From positions 54,116-118,115 of the forward strand of contig JBAZXW010000010.1 of the NCBI GenBank assembly GCA_041659605.1: a DNA stretch of 64,000 nt. The letters run 5' to 3'. The position numbers and the translations under genes are program-made. Under the pieces are notes generated by a model, which saw nothing but the letters and a program-made list of their open reading frames with translations, did not search any database and was not told the DNA's origin. Positions within the stretch are counted from its first letter, which is position 1; each line of letters opens with the position of its first letter. The stretch comes from Solimonas sp041659605. Its GTDB lineage: Bacteria > Pseudomonadota > Gammaproteobacteria > Nevskiales > Nevskiaceae. Shown here one piece after another: positions 28,952 through 38,600 of the stretch.

Positions 28952-30594
28952 GTACGACGGAGGCGCGGCTCTCGCTCGGTATCCGTCGCATGCCGGCCAG
29001 TGTCGGCCGCGTTCATCCAGGCAAGGTCTACGCAGTTTGTGTCGATACACCGGCGCACGCCCGTTCACTGGTCTTCGGCCTCGTCGACGACGCCGTCGAA
29101 CAGAGGCAGCGTGTCACCGTCACCCTGGGGCCGCAATCGCAGTCCTGGCGCCCACAGCTGGAGAAGCGGGGAACTGGCCGCCTGGTCGAACATGAGCGGC
29201 TGACGGTCCTGGAGCACGACTCACCGGCAGCGGATCAGGCGGTCGCCAGGGACGCTCGCCGCCTGGTTGAGGAGCTCGATCACTTCGGTGCCGCGGGCAG
29301 TCTGCTGATCCTGGTTGAAGCCGATGGCCTGCTCTCCAGCATTGACGGTCCCGCCGATCCTCAGGAACTGGCCTGGCTGCGCCGATGGGCAACCGAATCG
29401 CTGACTCCGGTGCTGCTGATCGTCTGCGGCAAGACCGGAATGCAGGAACGCATCGCGCGCCTGCAGGCGGCCGGCGCGGCGCTGGCCGGTACAGCGCGGC
29501 TGCAGACCGACCATAACCAGACTGCCGTGCAGCTCGACGACTGGCACGGCGTGGTGTCCACGCACCGTCACTACCTGCGCGATTCGAGCGATGGCGCCTA
29601 CGAACTGGCCGTCGAGCTGCCGCCGCGACACTTCACCGACGTCGCGCAGCTCCGCGCGGCGAAGGACCACGACCAGGTGTTCATCACGCGGGCGACAACG
29701 CTTGCCGATATCCGCCCGCCGGCCGACTGGATCGTCGTCGAGACCACCGACGAACTGCTGCGTCAGGCAGATACGATGTCTGCCGCGAGCTGCCTGCTCG
29801 AAGCCGGCGCGGCCTCCGACTTCCGCAAGCTTGCTCGAACCGTGCACACCCTGCGTCGCAAGGTCGGTTCAGGTGTGAAGATCGTCGTCCGCGAAGGCAG
29901 CCAGCGCCTGCGCACGGCGCAGGCGTTGATGCTGCAGAACATCGGCGCCAATGCGGTCGTCGAATCCGACAGCAACCTGTCGCGCCTGCTGATGGTGTTC
30001 GAGAGTCTGCGCGACCAGCTGTACATGCGCGCGCCGCCCGACGACCTCGACGAGGCCCTCGACGCGCTGGAACCGCCCCGGGAGCAGGGCTATCTGCCTG
30101 CCGCGGCGTTCTGCGTCGAGTGCGGACAAGCCTTGGTGAAAGCGCTGCCCAATGGCACCGAATGCGTCCTCGCGCGCCTGTTCCTCCTGCCCGACCTGGA
30201 CCTGACCGACGCGCTGGCCCATTGCCGCACGCGTCGCGGCGGCGACCTGTTCAGCTGCGACAGCCGCAGCGTCTACGTGTTCCTCTACGGCTGCTGGCAG
30301 CACGATGTCGCGGCAACGCTGGAGCGCCTGTTCACACTGCCGATCCCGGAGTTGTTCGTCGGCCATATCGAACACGCCGACGCGATCGCCATCCGTCGCG
30401 AGCTGTCGAATCTGGGCGAACGCGCGCGCACGCTGCATCTGCCGGACTTCAGCCCGATCGTTGCTTCCGCCGGCCTGCGCATGTCGCAGCCTGCCGATGC
30501 CCGGGAGCCGCCGACCGTCCGCCTCGAATCGGTGGAACGCCAACGCTCGGCCACACCCGCTCCGCTCAACTTGCGCACCCAGGGGGCCGCATGA
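28948..30594 (+). CDS. bcsE: Cellulose biosynthesis c-di-GMP-binding protein BcsE
   Basis: BcsE is a cytoplasmic regulator that binds c-di-GMP through its GIL domain and recruits BcsF and BcsG to the cellulose synthase. The 548-residue protein has the degenerate receiver-like middle region and, at 430-433, the RxGD motif as RGGD (CRTRRGGDLFSCD). That is the I-site-like c-di-GMP ligand; in E. coli it is at about 415-418. The final 30 residues are Arg/Ser/Pro-rich and probably disordered. It overlaps bcsR and bcsF by four bases each. Confidence 0.9.
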   Translation: MSTTEARLSLGIRRMPASVGRVHPGKVYAVCVDTPAHARSLVFGLVDDAVEQRQRVTVTLGPQSQSWRPQLEKRGTGRLVEHERLTVLEHDSPAADQAVARDARRLVEELDHFGAAGSLLILVEADGLLSSIDGPADPQELAWLRRWATESLTPVLLIVCGKTGMQERIARLQAAGAALAGTARLQTDHNQTAVQLDDWHGVVSTHRHYLRDSSDGAYELAVELPPRHFTDVAQLRAAKDHDQVFITRATTLADIRPPADWIVVETTDELLRQADTMSAASCLLEAGAASDFRKLARTVHTLRRKVGSGVKIVVREGSQRLRTAQALMLQNIGANAVVESDSNLSRLLMVFESLRDQLYMRAPPDDLDEALDALEPPREQGYLPAAAFCVECGQALVKALPNGTECVLARLFLLPDLDLTDALAHCRTRRGGDLFSCDSRSVYVFLYGCWQHDVAATLERLFTLPIPELFVGHIEHADAIAIRRELSNLGERARTLHLPDFSPIVASAGLRMSQPADAREPPTVRLESVERQRSATPAPLNLRTQGAA

Positions 30595-30803
30595 ACCTGC
30601 CGATGCCGCTGGCTCTGCTGGGCGGCGGCTTCCTGATCAGCGTCCTGATCGGCGCGCTGCTGACCCTGCTCGCGGTCTGGCTCGCCAAACCGGTGACGAC
30701 GCAGCTTCGCGGCCGGCGCCTGCTGCGTACCCTTGGCTTCGACCGCGGCTGGAAGCCGACTCTGCTGCGCCCGACTGCGCGCCCGCCCGAGCAGACACCG
30801 TGA
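30591..30803 (+). CDS. bcsF: Cellulose biosynthesis membrane protein BcsF
   Basis: This 70-residue protein has one N-terminal membrane helix (LALLGGGFLISVLIGALLTL) and a basic, Pro-rich cytoplasmic tail. Size, topology and position between bcsE and bcsQ identify it as BcsF, which tethers BcsE to the membrane and helps BcsG act. The start overlaps the bcsE stop (ATGA) and the stop overlaps the bcsQ GTG (GTGA). Sequence identity to E. coli BcsF is low, so the call rests on context and topology. Confidence 0.8.
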   Translation: MNLPMPLALLGGGFLISVLIGALLTLLAVWLAKPVTTQLRGRRLLRTLGFDRGWKPTLLRPTARPPEQTP

Positions 30804-31528
30804 AGACCATCGCGCTGGTATCCGGCACGGGAGGCAGCGGGCGCACCACGCTGACCGCAGCACTGGCCTGCGCGATCCGCCGCAGCGGCCGACCGGTGCT
30901 CGCCGTCGACGCCGATCCCGCCAACCTGCTGGCCCTGCACCTGGGCGCGATCGAACCGGCGCCCACCGGACTGGACGCGGCGCTGCTCGCCCCTGCGTCC
31001 GCCAGTGCCTACGCGCTGGAGAACTCCGACGGCGTGCGCATCCTGCCGTTCGGCGGCACGTCCGGGGGTGACAGCCACTGGTCCGCCGATCCGCACGCCC
31101 TGCGCACGCTGCTGCAGTCGGTCGAGCTGCCAGACGACACCATCGCGCTGATCGACACACCGCGCCTGCCGTCCAGCCTTGCCGCGCAGGCGCTCGCGGC
31201 CGCCGACCTGAGCCTGTTCGTCTGGCGTGCCGATTGCGCCTCGTATGCGCGCCTCGGCGCGCTGCCGGCCGATACCGCCCGTGCTCTGCACCTGATCAAT
31301 CAGATGGACCCGACGCGGCGCCTGCAAACGGACGTTCACTCACTGCTGCGTGCCCGCCTGGGCAAGCGGCTGCTGGAGCAGGTCGTGCACCGCGACGAGG
31401 CGTTGCCCGAGTCGATCGCGGCCAATCGCAATCCCTTCGACTACGCGCCGCGCAGCCGCGTGGTCCAGGACATCACGACGCTGGCGCAGCAGCTGATCGA
31501 AGTCGTCACGGCCGGGGCATTGCCGTGA
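30800..31528 (+). CDS. bcsQ: Cellulose biosynthesis MinD/ParA-like ATPase BcsQ
   Basis: BcsQ (YhjQ) is a SIMIBI-class ATPase that localises and assembles the cellulose machine with BcsR and BcsE. The protein has 242 residues with a GTG start overlapping the bcsF stop. The deviant Walker A region at 9-17 reads GTGGSGRTT: the signature lysine is Thr10 and the P-loop lysine position is Arg15. Further motifs are VLAVDADPAN and IALIDTPRL. Near the C-terminus, VVHRDEALPESIAANRNPFDY matches the BcsQ pattern HRDEAMAECLAAKQP. Substitution of P-loop residues is also seen in E. coli BcsQ, so the protein is probably functional. Confidence 0.9.
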   Translation: MKTIALVSGTGGSGRTTLTAALACAIRRSGRPVLAVDADPANLLALHLGAIEPAPTGLDAALLAPASASAYALENSDGVRILPFGGTSGGDSHWSADPHALRTLLQSVELPDDTIALIDTPRLPSSLAAQALAAADLSLFVWRADCASYARLGALPADTARALHLINQMDPTRRLQTDVHSLLRARLGKRLLEQVVHRDEALPESIAANRNPFDYAPRSRVVQDITTLAQQLIEVVTAGALP

Positions 31529-34050
31529 GCGAACCCGCCCGTCGGCGTTCCTCAAGCTGGGCGGACCGGCTGGGCGTCGCCGATCGGCGCAATCCGGCCG
31601 ATTGGCTGTGGCGGCTGTTCGTGCTGCCGCCCGATCAGCGGCGCCGGTGGCCATTGCCGATCGAACTGCTCACCGAAGCGCTGCGCGCCGCCGCGATTCG
31701 TGTACTCGGCGTGCGCCAGCCGGGGCGGCTGCGCGACTGGATTCTCGCCGCCTTGCTGGTGCGCTCCGCGCCACCGGCTGCAACCGCACACGCCGCGGAG
31801 AAGACACCGACCTCGCTGCTGACGCTGCTGTGGCGCTGGCTGTTGCTGCCCTTGAGCATCCCCTCGCACCAGCTCGATCGCGTCGACTTCCGCCCGGCCG
31901 ACCGCCGCCTCGAAACCTTTGCCCGCTACACGACCGAACACCGGCCGACGCTCGGTTACCTGATGGTGGCTGCGGTCATCGTGCTGCTGAGCATCTGCGC
32001 GACGACGCCGCTGACGCCCCTCGCGCAGCTGGTGCTGTTCCTGCTGATGTGGGGCTCGACGCTGCTGCTGCGCCGCCTGCCGGGCAAGGTGCCGACATTG
32101 GTCATGGTCGGCTTCTCGCTGGTCGCGTCCTCGCGCTACATCTGGTGGCGGTTGACCCAGACCCTGGATCTCGAGCCGGGACTGGAGTCAGTCATGGGGA
32201 TCGGCCTGGTCGCGGCCGAGTGCTATACGTGGCTGATCCTGATCCTGCGCTACGTTCAGGACAGCTGGCAGCTCAACCGCCCGGTCGCACCGCTGCCGGC
32301 GGACACCACCCGATGGCCGACGGTCGACGTGTTCGTCACCACCTACGACGAGCCGCTGAGCGTGCTCAAGCCGACCGTGCTGGCCGCACTCAGCCTGGAC
32401 TGGCCGCGCAACAAGCTCAACGTCTGCGTGCTCGACGACGGTCGTCGCGAGGACGTGCGCCGCTTCGCGGCAGAAGTCGGCGTGCAGTACATCATCCGCA
32501 GCAACAACTTCCACGCCAAGGCGGGCAACCTCAACCACGGCATGACGGAAACGCGCGGCGATCTGGTCGCGGTGTTCGACTGCGATCACATCCCGGTGCG
32601 CTCGTTCCTGCAGATGACCGTCGGCTGGTTCCTGCGCGATCCGAAGTGCGCACTGGTACAGACGCCGCACCACTTCTTCTCGCCCGATCCGTTCGAGCGC
32701 AACCTCGGCACCTTTCACCGCGTGCCTAACGAAGGCAGCCTGTTCTACGGCGTGATCCAGGACGGCAACGACCTGTGGAACGCGACCTTCTTCTGCGGCT
32801 CCTGCGCGGTGCTGCGACGCACTGCGCTGCAGGACATCGGGGGCTTCGCGGTCGAGACGCTGACCGAGGATGCGCACACGGCACTGCGCCTGCACCGCCA
32901 CGGCTACACCAGCGCCTACGTCAAGCTGCCGCAGGCGGCCGGTCTGGCCACGGAAACGCTGCCGGGCCACATCCGCCAACGCATGCGCTGGGCGCGCGGC
33001 ATGGCGCAGACCTTCCGTCTCGACAATCCGCTGCTGGGCAAGGGGCTGACGCTGTTCCAGCGCATCTGCTACGCCAACGCGATGCTGCATTTCTTCAACG
33101 GCCTGCCGCGGCTGGTGTTCCTGACCGCGCCGCTGGGTTACCTGTTCTTCGAGTACCACATCATCAACGCCTGGGCGACGACGATCGCCGTCTACGTGCT
33201 GCCGCATCTGATCCAGGCCGGACTGGTGACCTCGCGCATCCAGGGCAAGTACCGGCACTCGTTCTGGGCCGAGGCCTACGAGTCGGTGCTGGCCTGGTAT
33301 ATCGCGTTGCCGACCACCCTGGCGCTGATCAAGCCGGACGCCGGGCGCTTCGACATCACCGCCAAGGGCGGCCTGATCGAGAAAGGCTACTTCGACTGGA
33401 AGATCTCGCTCCCGTACGTCGTGCTGACCGCGCTGAACACGCTGGGCTTCCTCATCGGCCTGGGCCGCCTGCTGTTCTGGAACACCTACGAAACCGGCAC
33501 GGTGCTGATGAATCTGGCGTGGACGATCTACAACATCTTCATGCTCGGCGCGGCCCTGGGCGTCGCCAGCGAGGCTCGACAAGTGCGTGTCGCCCATCGC
33601 GTGCCGCTGCGCGTGCCGGCGACGCTGTACTTCGAGGACGGCCGCACGATCGCCTGCACGACCAGCGACTACTCGGGGCGAGGCCTGGGCATCGAGCTGG
33701 ACGCACCGGTCGAGACCAGCGCCGATGCGCGCGTGCAGATCGTGCTGTCGCGCGGCGATCGCGAATTCGCGTTCCCGGCGCTGATCAGCACGGTCGGAGC
33801 GGACCGCCTGGGTCTGCGTTTCGCGCAGCTGAGCCTGCGGGACGAGCAGAACCTGGTCGCGTGCACCTTCGCGCGCGCCGACGCCTGGCTGGACGCGGAC
33901 GAGGCGGTCGCGCGCGACCGTCCACTCGTCAGTCTCGGCGAGATCATGCGCTTCGGCGCGATCGGTTACCGGCACCTGGTGGTCAGCAGCTTCGCTCTGC
34001 TGACACAGCGCCTGCGCGCGTCGCGCGACCCGGCGTCGGTCGCGGCATAG
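31525..34050 (+). CDS. bcsA: Cellulose synthase catalytic subunit BcsA
   Basis: BcsA polymerises UDP-glucose into beta-1,4-glucan and translocates it across the inner membrane with BcsB, activated by c-di-GMP. The 841-residue GT2 protein has N-terminal membrane segments. Catalytic motifs are LDDG (303-306), DCD (352-354), TED (447-449) and QRMRW (485-489), with FFCGSCAVLRR between. More membrane segments follow, then a C-terminal PilZ domain with RxxxR (R688-R692) and DxSxxG (715-720). All catalytic and c-di-GMP-binding motifs are intact. GTG start at 31525 overlaps the bcsQ stop. Confidence 0.96.
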   Translation: MSEPARRRSSSWADRLGVADRRNPADWLWRLFVLPPDQRRRWPLPIELLTEALRAAAIRVLGVRQPGRLRDWILAALLVRSAPPAATAHAAEKTPTSLLTLLWRWLLLPLSIPSHQLDRVDFRPADRRLETFARYTTEHRPTLGYLMVAAVIVLLSICATTPLTPLAQLVLFLLMWGSTLLLRRLPGKVPTLVMVGFSLVASSRYIWWRLTQTLDLEPGLESVMGIGLVAAECYTWLILILRYVQDSWQLNRPVAPLPADTTRWPTVDVFVTTYDEPLSVLKPTVLAALSLDWPRNKLNVCVLDDGRREDVRRFAAEVGVQYIIRSNNFHAKAGNLNHGMTETRGDLVAVFDCDHIPVRSFLQMTVGWFLRDPKCALVQTPHHFFSPDPFERNLGTFHRVPNEGSLFYGVIQDGNDLWNATFFCGSCAVLRRTALQDIGGFAVETLTEDAHTALRLHRHGYTSAYVKLPQAAGLATETLPGHIRQRMRWARGMAQTFRLDNPLLGKGLTLFQRICYANAMLHFFNGLPRLVFLTAPLGYLFFEYHIINAWATTIAVYVLPHLIQAGLVTSRIQGKYRHSFWAEAYESVLAWYIALPTTLALIKPDAGRFDITAKGGLIEKGYFDWKISLPYVVLTALNTLGFLIGLGRLLFWNTYETGTVLMNLAWTIYNIFMLGAALGVASEARQVRVAHRVPLRVPATLYFEDGRTIACTTSDYSGRGLGIELDAPVETSADARVQIVLSRGDREFAFPALISTVGADRLGLRFAQLSLRDEQNLVACTFARADAWLDADEAVARDRPLVSLGEIMRFGAIGYRHLVVSSFALLTQRLRASRDPASVAA

Positions 34051-34061
34051 GGCCACCGCGC

Positions 34062-35639
34062 ATGGGCATCTGGAGCGCCTACTTTTTCTGCAAGCTGTTC
34101 CTGTACTGGACGCGGCACATCGAGTTCCACGTCCTGCCCAACCTGGCCTTTGCGCTGTTCCTGATCGTGCCGCTGGGACCGCGCTGGCTGCGCATCGCGC
34201 GCCAGGTCATCGCCATTGCGGTCGGCATCGCGCTGCTCTACGACGACGCCTGGCTGCCGCCGGCGTCGCAGGCGCTGGCGAAACTGCCGGCGCTGCTCGA
34301 ATTCGACGCGCCTTATCTTTTCGAGCTGTTGGGCCGCTTCATCAGCGGCCGGACCATCCTCGCACTGGCCCTGATCGTCGCGGCACACGAACTGCTGCGA
34401 CGCAAGCTGCGCATGAGCACCTTCGCGCTGATCGGCATTCTGTCGGTCCCGCTGACCGGCATGCTACACGCACCCGAACCGACACCATCGACGGGCGCAG
34501 TCTCCGCCGCAGCCGATGCGACCGCGCAGAACGCCCCGGTCGCGCTCACGCCGCAGGCGCTCGACGCCACGCTGCGACGCTTCCATGAAACCGAAGCCAA
34601 CCGCCGCGTACAGTTCAGTCCGGTCGATGCGGACGGTCCGCCGTTCGACATTGTGCTGCTGCACACCTGCTCGCTGGCCTGGGACGATCTCGATTACGCC
34701 GGCCTGCGCGAGCATCCGCTGCTCAAGCGCTTCGATCTGGTCTTCGACAACTTCAATGCGGCGGCGAGCTACAGCGGCCCGGCGGCGATCCGCCTGCTGC
34801 GGGGCGCCTGCGGACAGGCCCCGCACGCCAAGTTGTACGACCGGCCGGATCCGGGCTGCCAGCTGATGCGGCAGCTCGAGCGTGCCGGCTTTGCGCCGCA
34901 GTGGCAGATGAACCACGACGGCGCCTTCGGCGGCTTTGCCGAAACGGTCCGCGACCATCTGGGTGTGGCCGCCGATTTCACCCGGCTTTCCGGTGGCGAA
35001 GTCACGCAGCGCGCCTTTGACGGCTCGCCGGTCTACGACGACTACGACGTGCTGTCGCGCTGGTGGGCCGAGCGTGCGAAGAACCCGGCGGCGCACGTTG
35101 CGCTCTACTACAGCGGCATAAGCCTGCACGATGGCAATCGCGCCATCGGCGCGCGCCCCTCCTCTAATCAAGAATATTTCCGCCTGCGCGTACAGCGCTA
35201 TCTCGACGATGCGCAGCGCTTTGTCCATCTTCTCGAACAGTCGGGCCGGCGCGTGATCGTCGCCCTGGTGCCGGAACATGGCGCGGCGGTGCGCGGCGAC
35301 CGCGTACAGATTTCCGGGTTGCGTGAAATTCCGAACGCGGCGATCAGTCTCGTGCCGGTCGGTGTCGCGCTGATCGAACCAGGCCGCAGCCCGCCGGCGT
35401 CACCGCTGCGGATCGATGCGCCAACCAGCTTCCTCGCGTTGTCACAGCTGCTCGCACGCCTGGTCGCCGACAGCCCGTTCGCGGAAGGCCATCAACCGCT
35501 GCCCGGCTACGCCGCTGACCTGCCGCAGACAGCCTTCGTCTCCGAGAACGAGAACACCGTGGTGATGCGGGTCGGCGAGCGCTACATGATGCGCACACCG
35601 GACGGAAGCTGGTCGCGCTACGAAGGCGACGCGCCCTGA
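34062..35639 (+). CDS. bcsG: Cellulose phosphoethanolamine transferase BcsG
   Basis: BcsG is an inner-membrane, zinc-dependent enzyme that moves phosphoethanolamine from phosphatidylethanolamine onto nascent cellulose. The 525-residue protein has about four N-terminal membrane segments and a periplasmic alkaline-phosphatase-fold domain from about residue 165. Expected active-site residues are present: zinc ligand Cys203 (LLHTCSLAW), nucleophile Ser238 (AASYSGPAAIRLL), and Glu405-His406 (VPEHGAAVRGD). The spacing of 35 between the Cys and Ser equals that of E. coli Cys243-Ser278. It starts 11 bases after bcsA. Product prediction: pEtN-cellulose. Confidence 0.92.
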   Translation: MGIWSAYFFCKLFLYWTRHIEFHVLPNLAFALFLIVPLGPRWLRIARQVIAIAVGIALLYDDAWLPPASQALAKLPALLEFDAPYLFELLGRFISGRTILALALIVAAHELLRRKLRMSTFALIGILSVPLTGMLHAPEPTPSTGAVSAAADATAQNAPVALTPQALDATLRRFHETEANRRVQFSPVDADGPPFDIVLLHTCSLAWDDLDYAGLREHPLLKRFDLVFDNFNAAASYSGPAAIRLLRGACGQAPHAKLYDRPDPGCQLMRQLERAGFAPQWQMNHDGAFGGFAETVRDHLGVAADFTRLSGGEVTQRAFDGSPVYDDYDVLSRWWAERAKNPAAHVALYYSGISLHDGNRAIGARPSSNQEYFRLRVQRYLDDAQRFVHLLEQSGRRVIVALVPEHGAAVRGDRVQISGLREIPNAAISLVPVGVALIEPGRSPPASPLRIDAPTSFLALSQLLARLVADSPFAEGHQPLPGYAADLPQTAFVSENENTVVMRVGERYMMRTPDGSWSRYEGDAP

Positions 35640-35664
35640 TCGAAGTACCCGATCGAAGCACGGC

Positions 35665-35685
35665 TGATCGGCGCTGCGCCGATCA
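35665..35685. terminator. Hairpin between converging bcsG and bcsC
   Basis: TGATCGGCG (35665-35673) and CGCCGATCA (35677-35685) form a perfect 9-bp stem with a three-base loop, exactly abutting the bcsC stop. No T tract is present on either side, so termination may be weak or factor-assisted. Confidence 0.5.
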
Positions 35686-38600
35686 TCAGAATTCGGAATA
35701 GGGCACCGGCGGCCGCGGCGGCAGTTCCGGCTGGCTGCGGTCGCGGAACTCGCGACGGAAATACAGGCCGTAGGATTCCGGTTCGTAGTAGTCGGAGCGA
35801 TCCAGCTCCGCGCGCACACCCACGAACCAGTGCCGGCTCAGGGCGTATTCCAGCGCACCACGCGCAGCGACGCCGATGCCATCGCTGCGGCCGCCGCCGT
35901 AGACCGGCGCGTCGAAATTGCCCGGTGGCGGCTGCGCCGCAGCGGCGGCCTGCAGGTCCGGATCATCCGGATACACCAGCGCCGCATCCTCGCGACTGGC
36001 CGAGTACGTGGCCGCGACCCGGAGCAGATAGCTCAGCTGCGACCAGCGACCGCGCAGGTCCAGCGGCAGCGAAAGCGACACATAGCGTTGCGGGCTGTAG
36101 TACCCGCCGTGGCCGAAGCTGTAGTGGCGCAGGTTCTCGCTGTAGTGCCAGTAGTTCGCGGTCAGGCCAGCGAACAGCGTCCACTGCTCGCCGCCGAAGA
36201 GGCGGCGATCGCCGGCGACGCGCAGTCCGGTGTAGCGATTGTCGCGGACATTGCGACCCTGCAGCCAGCGACGCTCGGCCGACGCGCTCAGGCTGTAGTT
36301 CTCCTCGTAACGTCCGGCGCGCAGCCCGGCGCCGCTGGCGCGCACACCGCCCCAGGTGCGGCCGCTGACCGGATCCTCGATTCCGGCGTACGACAGCAGG
36401 CTGCTGGTCAGCGGGCGCCGCGAGACATCGAGGCCAATATCGACACGCCCGGCGTCTGCGTAGAGCTCCAGGCCGCCGACGACGTCTTCGACCGCGAAGC
36501 CCAGCGGTGTCGTGCCCAGATCCACGCGCAGCGCGTCGGACTGGTAGCCGACGCCAATGGCCGTGCCTTGATCCTCGACGCGATAACCACCGGGGAACGC
36601 ATCGATCGCGGCCGGTCCGGCCGCATACACCGTGCCGAACTCGCCGGCGGCGTCGTAGTCGGCTGGCAGCGTTCCGGCCGACAGATCGACCCGTTCGGCC
36701 TGCGCAAACCAGTGACTGCGCTCACCCAACGAGACACGCAACTCGACCGGCACTTCGACGGCGTCGAGCTGCGAGATGCCTGCGCTGCCAGGCTTGTGCA
36801 GCAGGTTCACACCACCCGCGACCCAGCCGCGGTGTGCGGCGCCGAAGCGCTCGACCTGCGCGAGCATCGCATCGGCGCGTGCGCGGTCGCTGCCGAGATT
36901 GCGCTCGCGCAGAAGCTGGGCCGCACGCCGGAAGTACGTCGACGCCTGCGCGCTCTGCCCGCGCGCCCGCGCCAGCTCCGCCGCGCCGGCCACCACGTCC
37001 GCATCGTCGGGATGGCGCTGCAGCTGTGCATCGATCACGCGCTGCGCACCGGCGTAGTCGTCGATGCCGTAGCGACGCCAGAACAGCAGCTGACGCCGGT
37101 CGGACTCGTCAGGCCCTATTCTCGCCTCGAGCATGTCCAGCTGGCGCGCAGCAGCATCACGCGCACCGCTCTCCATCAATGCCTTGGCGTAGCCAAAGCG
37201 CAGGTCGACGTCGTCCGGCGCCTCGTTGAACAGCGCCTCGTAGACCGGCACCGCCTCCTTGGCACGGCCCCGCCCCACCAGCAACTCGGCCTTCAGCTCG
37301 CGCACTCGCCGCGACTCGGCCGCAGGATCGGCGATGCGCTCGACGCGCGCGAGCGCCTGGTCGCTGCGTCCGCTGTCGCGCAGGCTTTCTGCGGCGAGCA
37401 GGTCCGCCTTCACGCGCAACTCTGCCAGGCGCGTCCGCTGTGCCGGCGCCAGCTTCTCGCGCTGCGCGATCGCCGTCAGCTGCGCCTCCAAGCGGGCGCC
37501 GTCGCGCGCCTGCAGATACAGTTCCGCCAGGCGCAGCGCGAGGTCGGCGTCCGTCTGTACGCCAGCGGATGCCTGCTCCAGCAGCGCGTAGGCACGTTCG
37601 CTCTGCCCGAAGCGCAGCCACAGGTCCGCAACCGCATTCAGCCGCGCCGGATCGTCGCCGGCGAGCGCCTGCGCCTGCTGCAGCGTCCGTTCCGCCTCGG
37701 CGCCGCGACCCGAAGCGTGCTGCACTCCGGCGTCCTGCAACATGGCCGCGAGCCGCATTTCGTCGACCGTCGCCCGCATCTTCGCGGAACGCAGATCCAC
37801 CGGCACGGCCTCCAGCGCGACCAGGGCCGCGCGCGGTTCATCGAGCAGCGACAGGTACAGTGCCTGCGCGTAGCGCATGTCGGCATCCCGCGGCGCGCGC
37901 GCGGCGCCCTGTTCCATCAGCTCGCGGCCGCGCGGCGACAGGCCGAGTTGCCGATACAGGCGCGCGAGGTCGTAGCGGATCCAGGCGTCGTCCGGCGCCA
38001 GCTGCAGCGCCGCTTCGAGGTCGCGCAGCGCGGAACCGGAGCGATTGGCGGCGATGTCGCCCCCGGCGCGCGCGCGCAGCACCGCTGCCTGTACGAGCTT
38101 GCCGTCGGCCGCATCGCCGCGGAACTCGCGCGCCAGCTTGAGCGCCTCGTCGTGGCGGTTCTGCGCGGACAGCAGCGCGCTCAGGCCACGCAGCATCGGC
38201 GCGCTGGCGCGGTCGATCTCCAGCGCTTCGCGGTAGGCGCCTTCGGCAGCTGCGGAATCGGCCTGGCCGAGACGTTCCAGCGCGTCAGCTGCCGCATACA
38301 GGCGGTCATCGCGGACAATGGCAGCCGCCTCCAGCAGCGCGTCGGCAGCGACCCATTGCGCGCGTCCTTCCAGAATCACCGCACGCCAGTGCCAGTAGAG
38401 GCCCAGCGCCTGCTCGCGCAGCTTCTGGATGGCGCGGCGTGTATCGGTATCGGTGCCGGCATCGCGTCCTCGCGGCCGCTTTTGCGCCGTTTGCCAGGCT
38501 GGCGGCGCATCGCCGGTCGCCACTGCGGTGGCCAGCGTCTGCGCCGCATCCGGCAGACCGGAGCCGTCAAAGCCGCGCAGATGCAGATCGAGCTGGCGAT

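Noticed and set aside
30827..30850. BcsQ as a dead ATPase
   Set aside because: E. coli BcsQ also departs from the P-loop consensus, and the rest of the protein is well preserved, so loss of function cannot be claimed.
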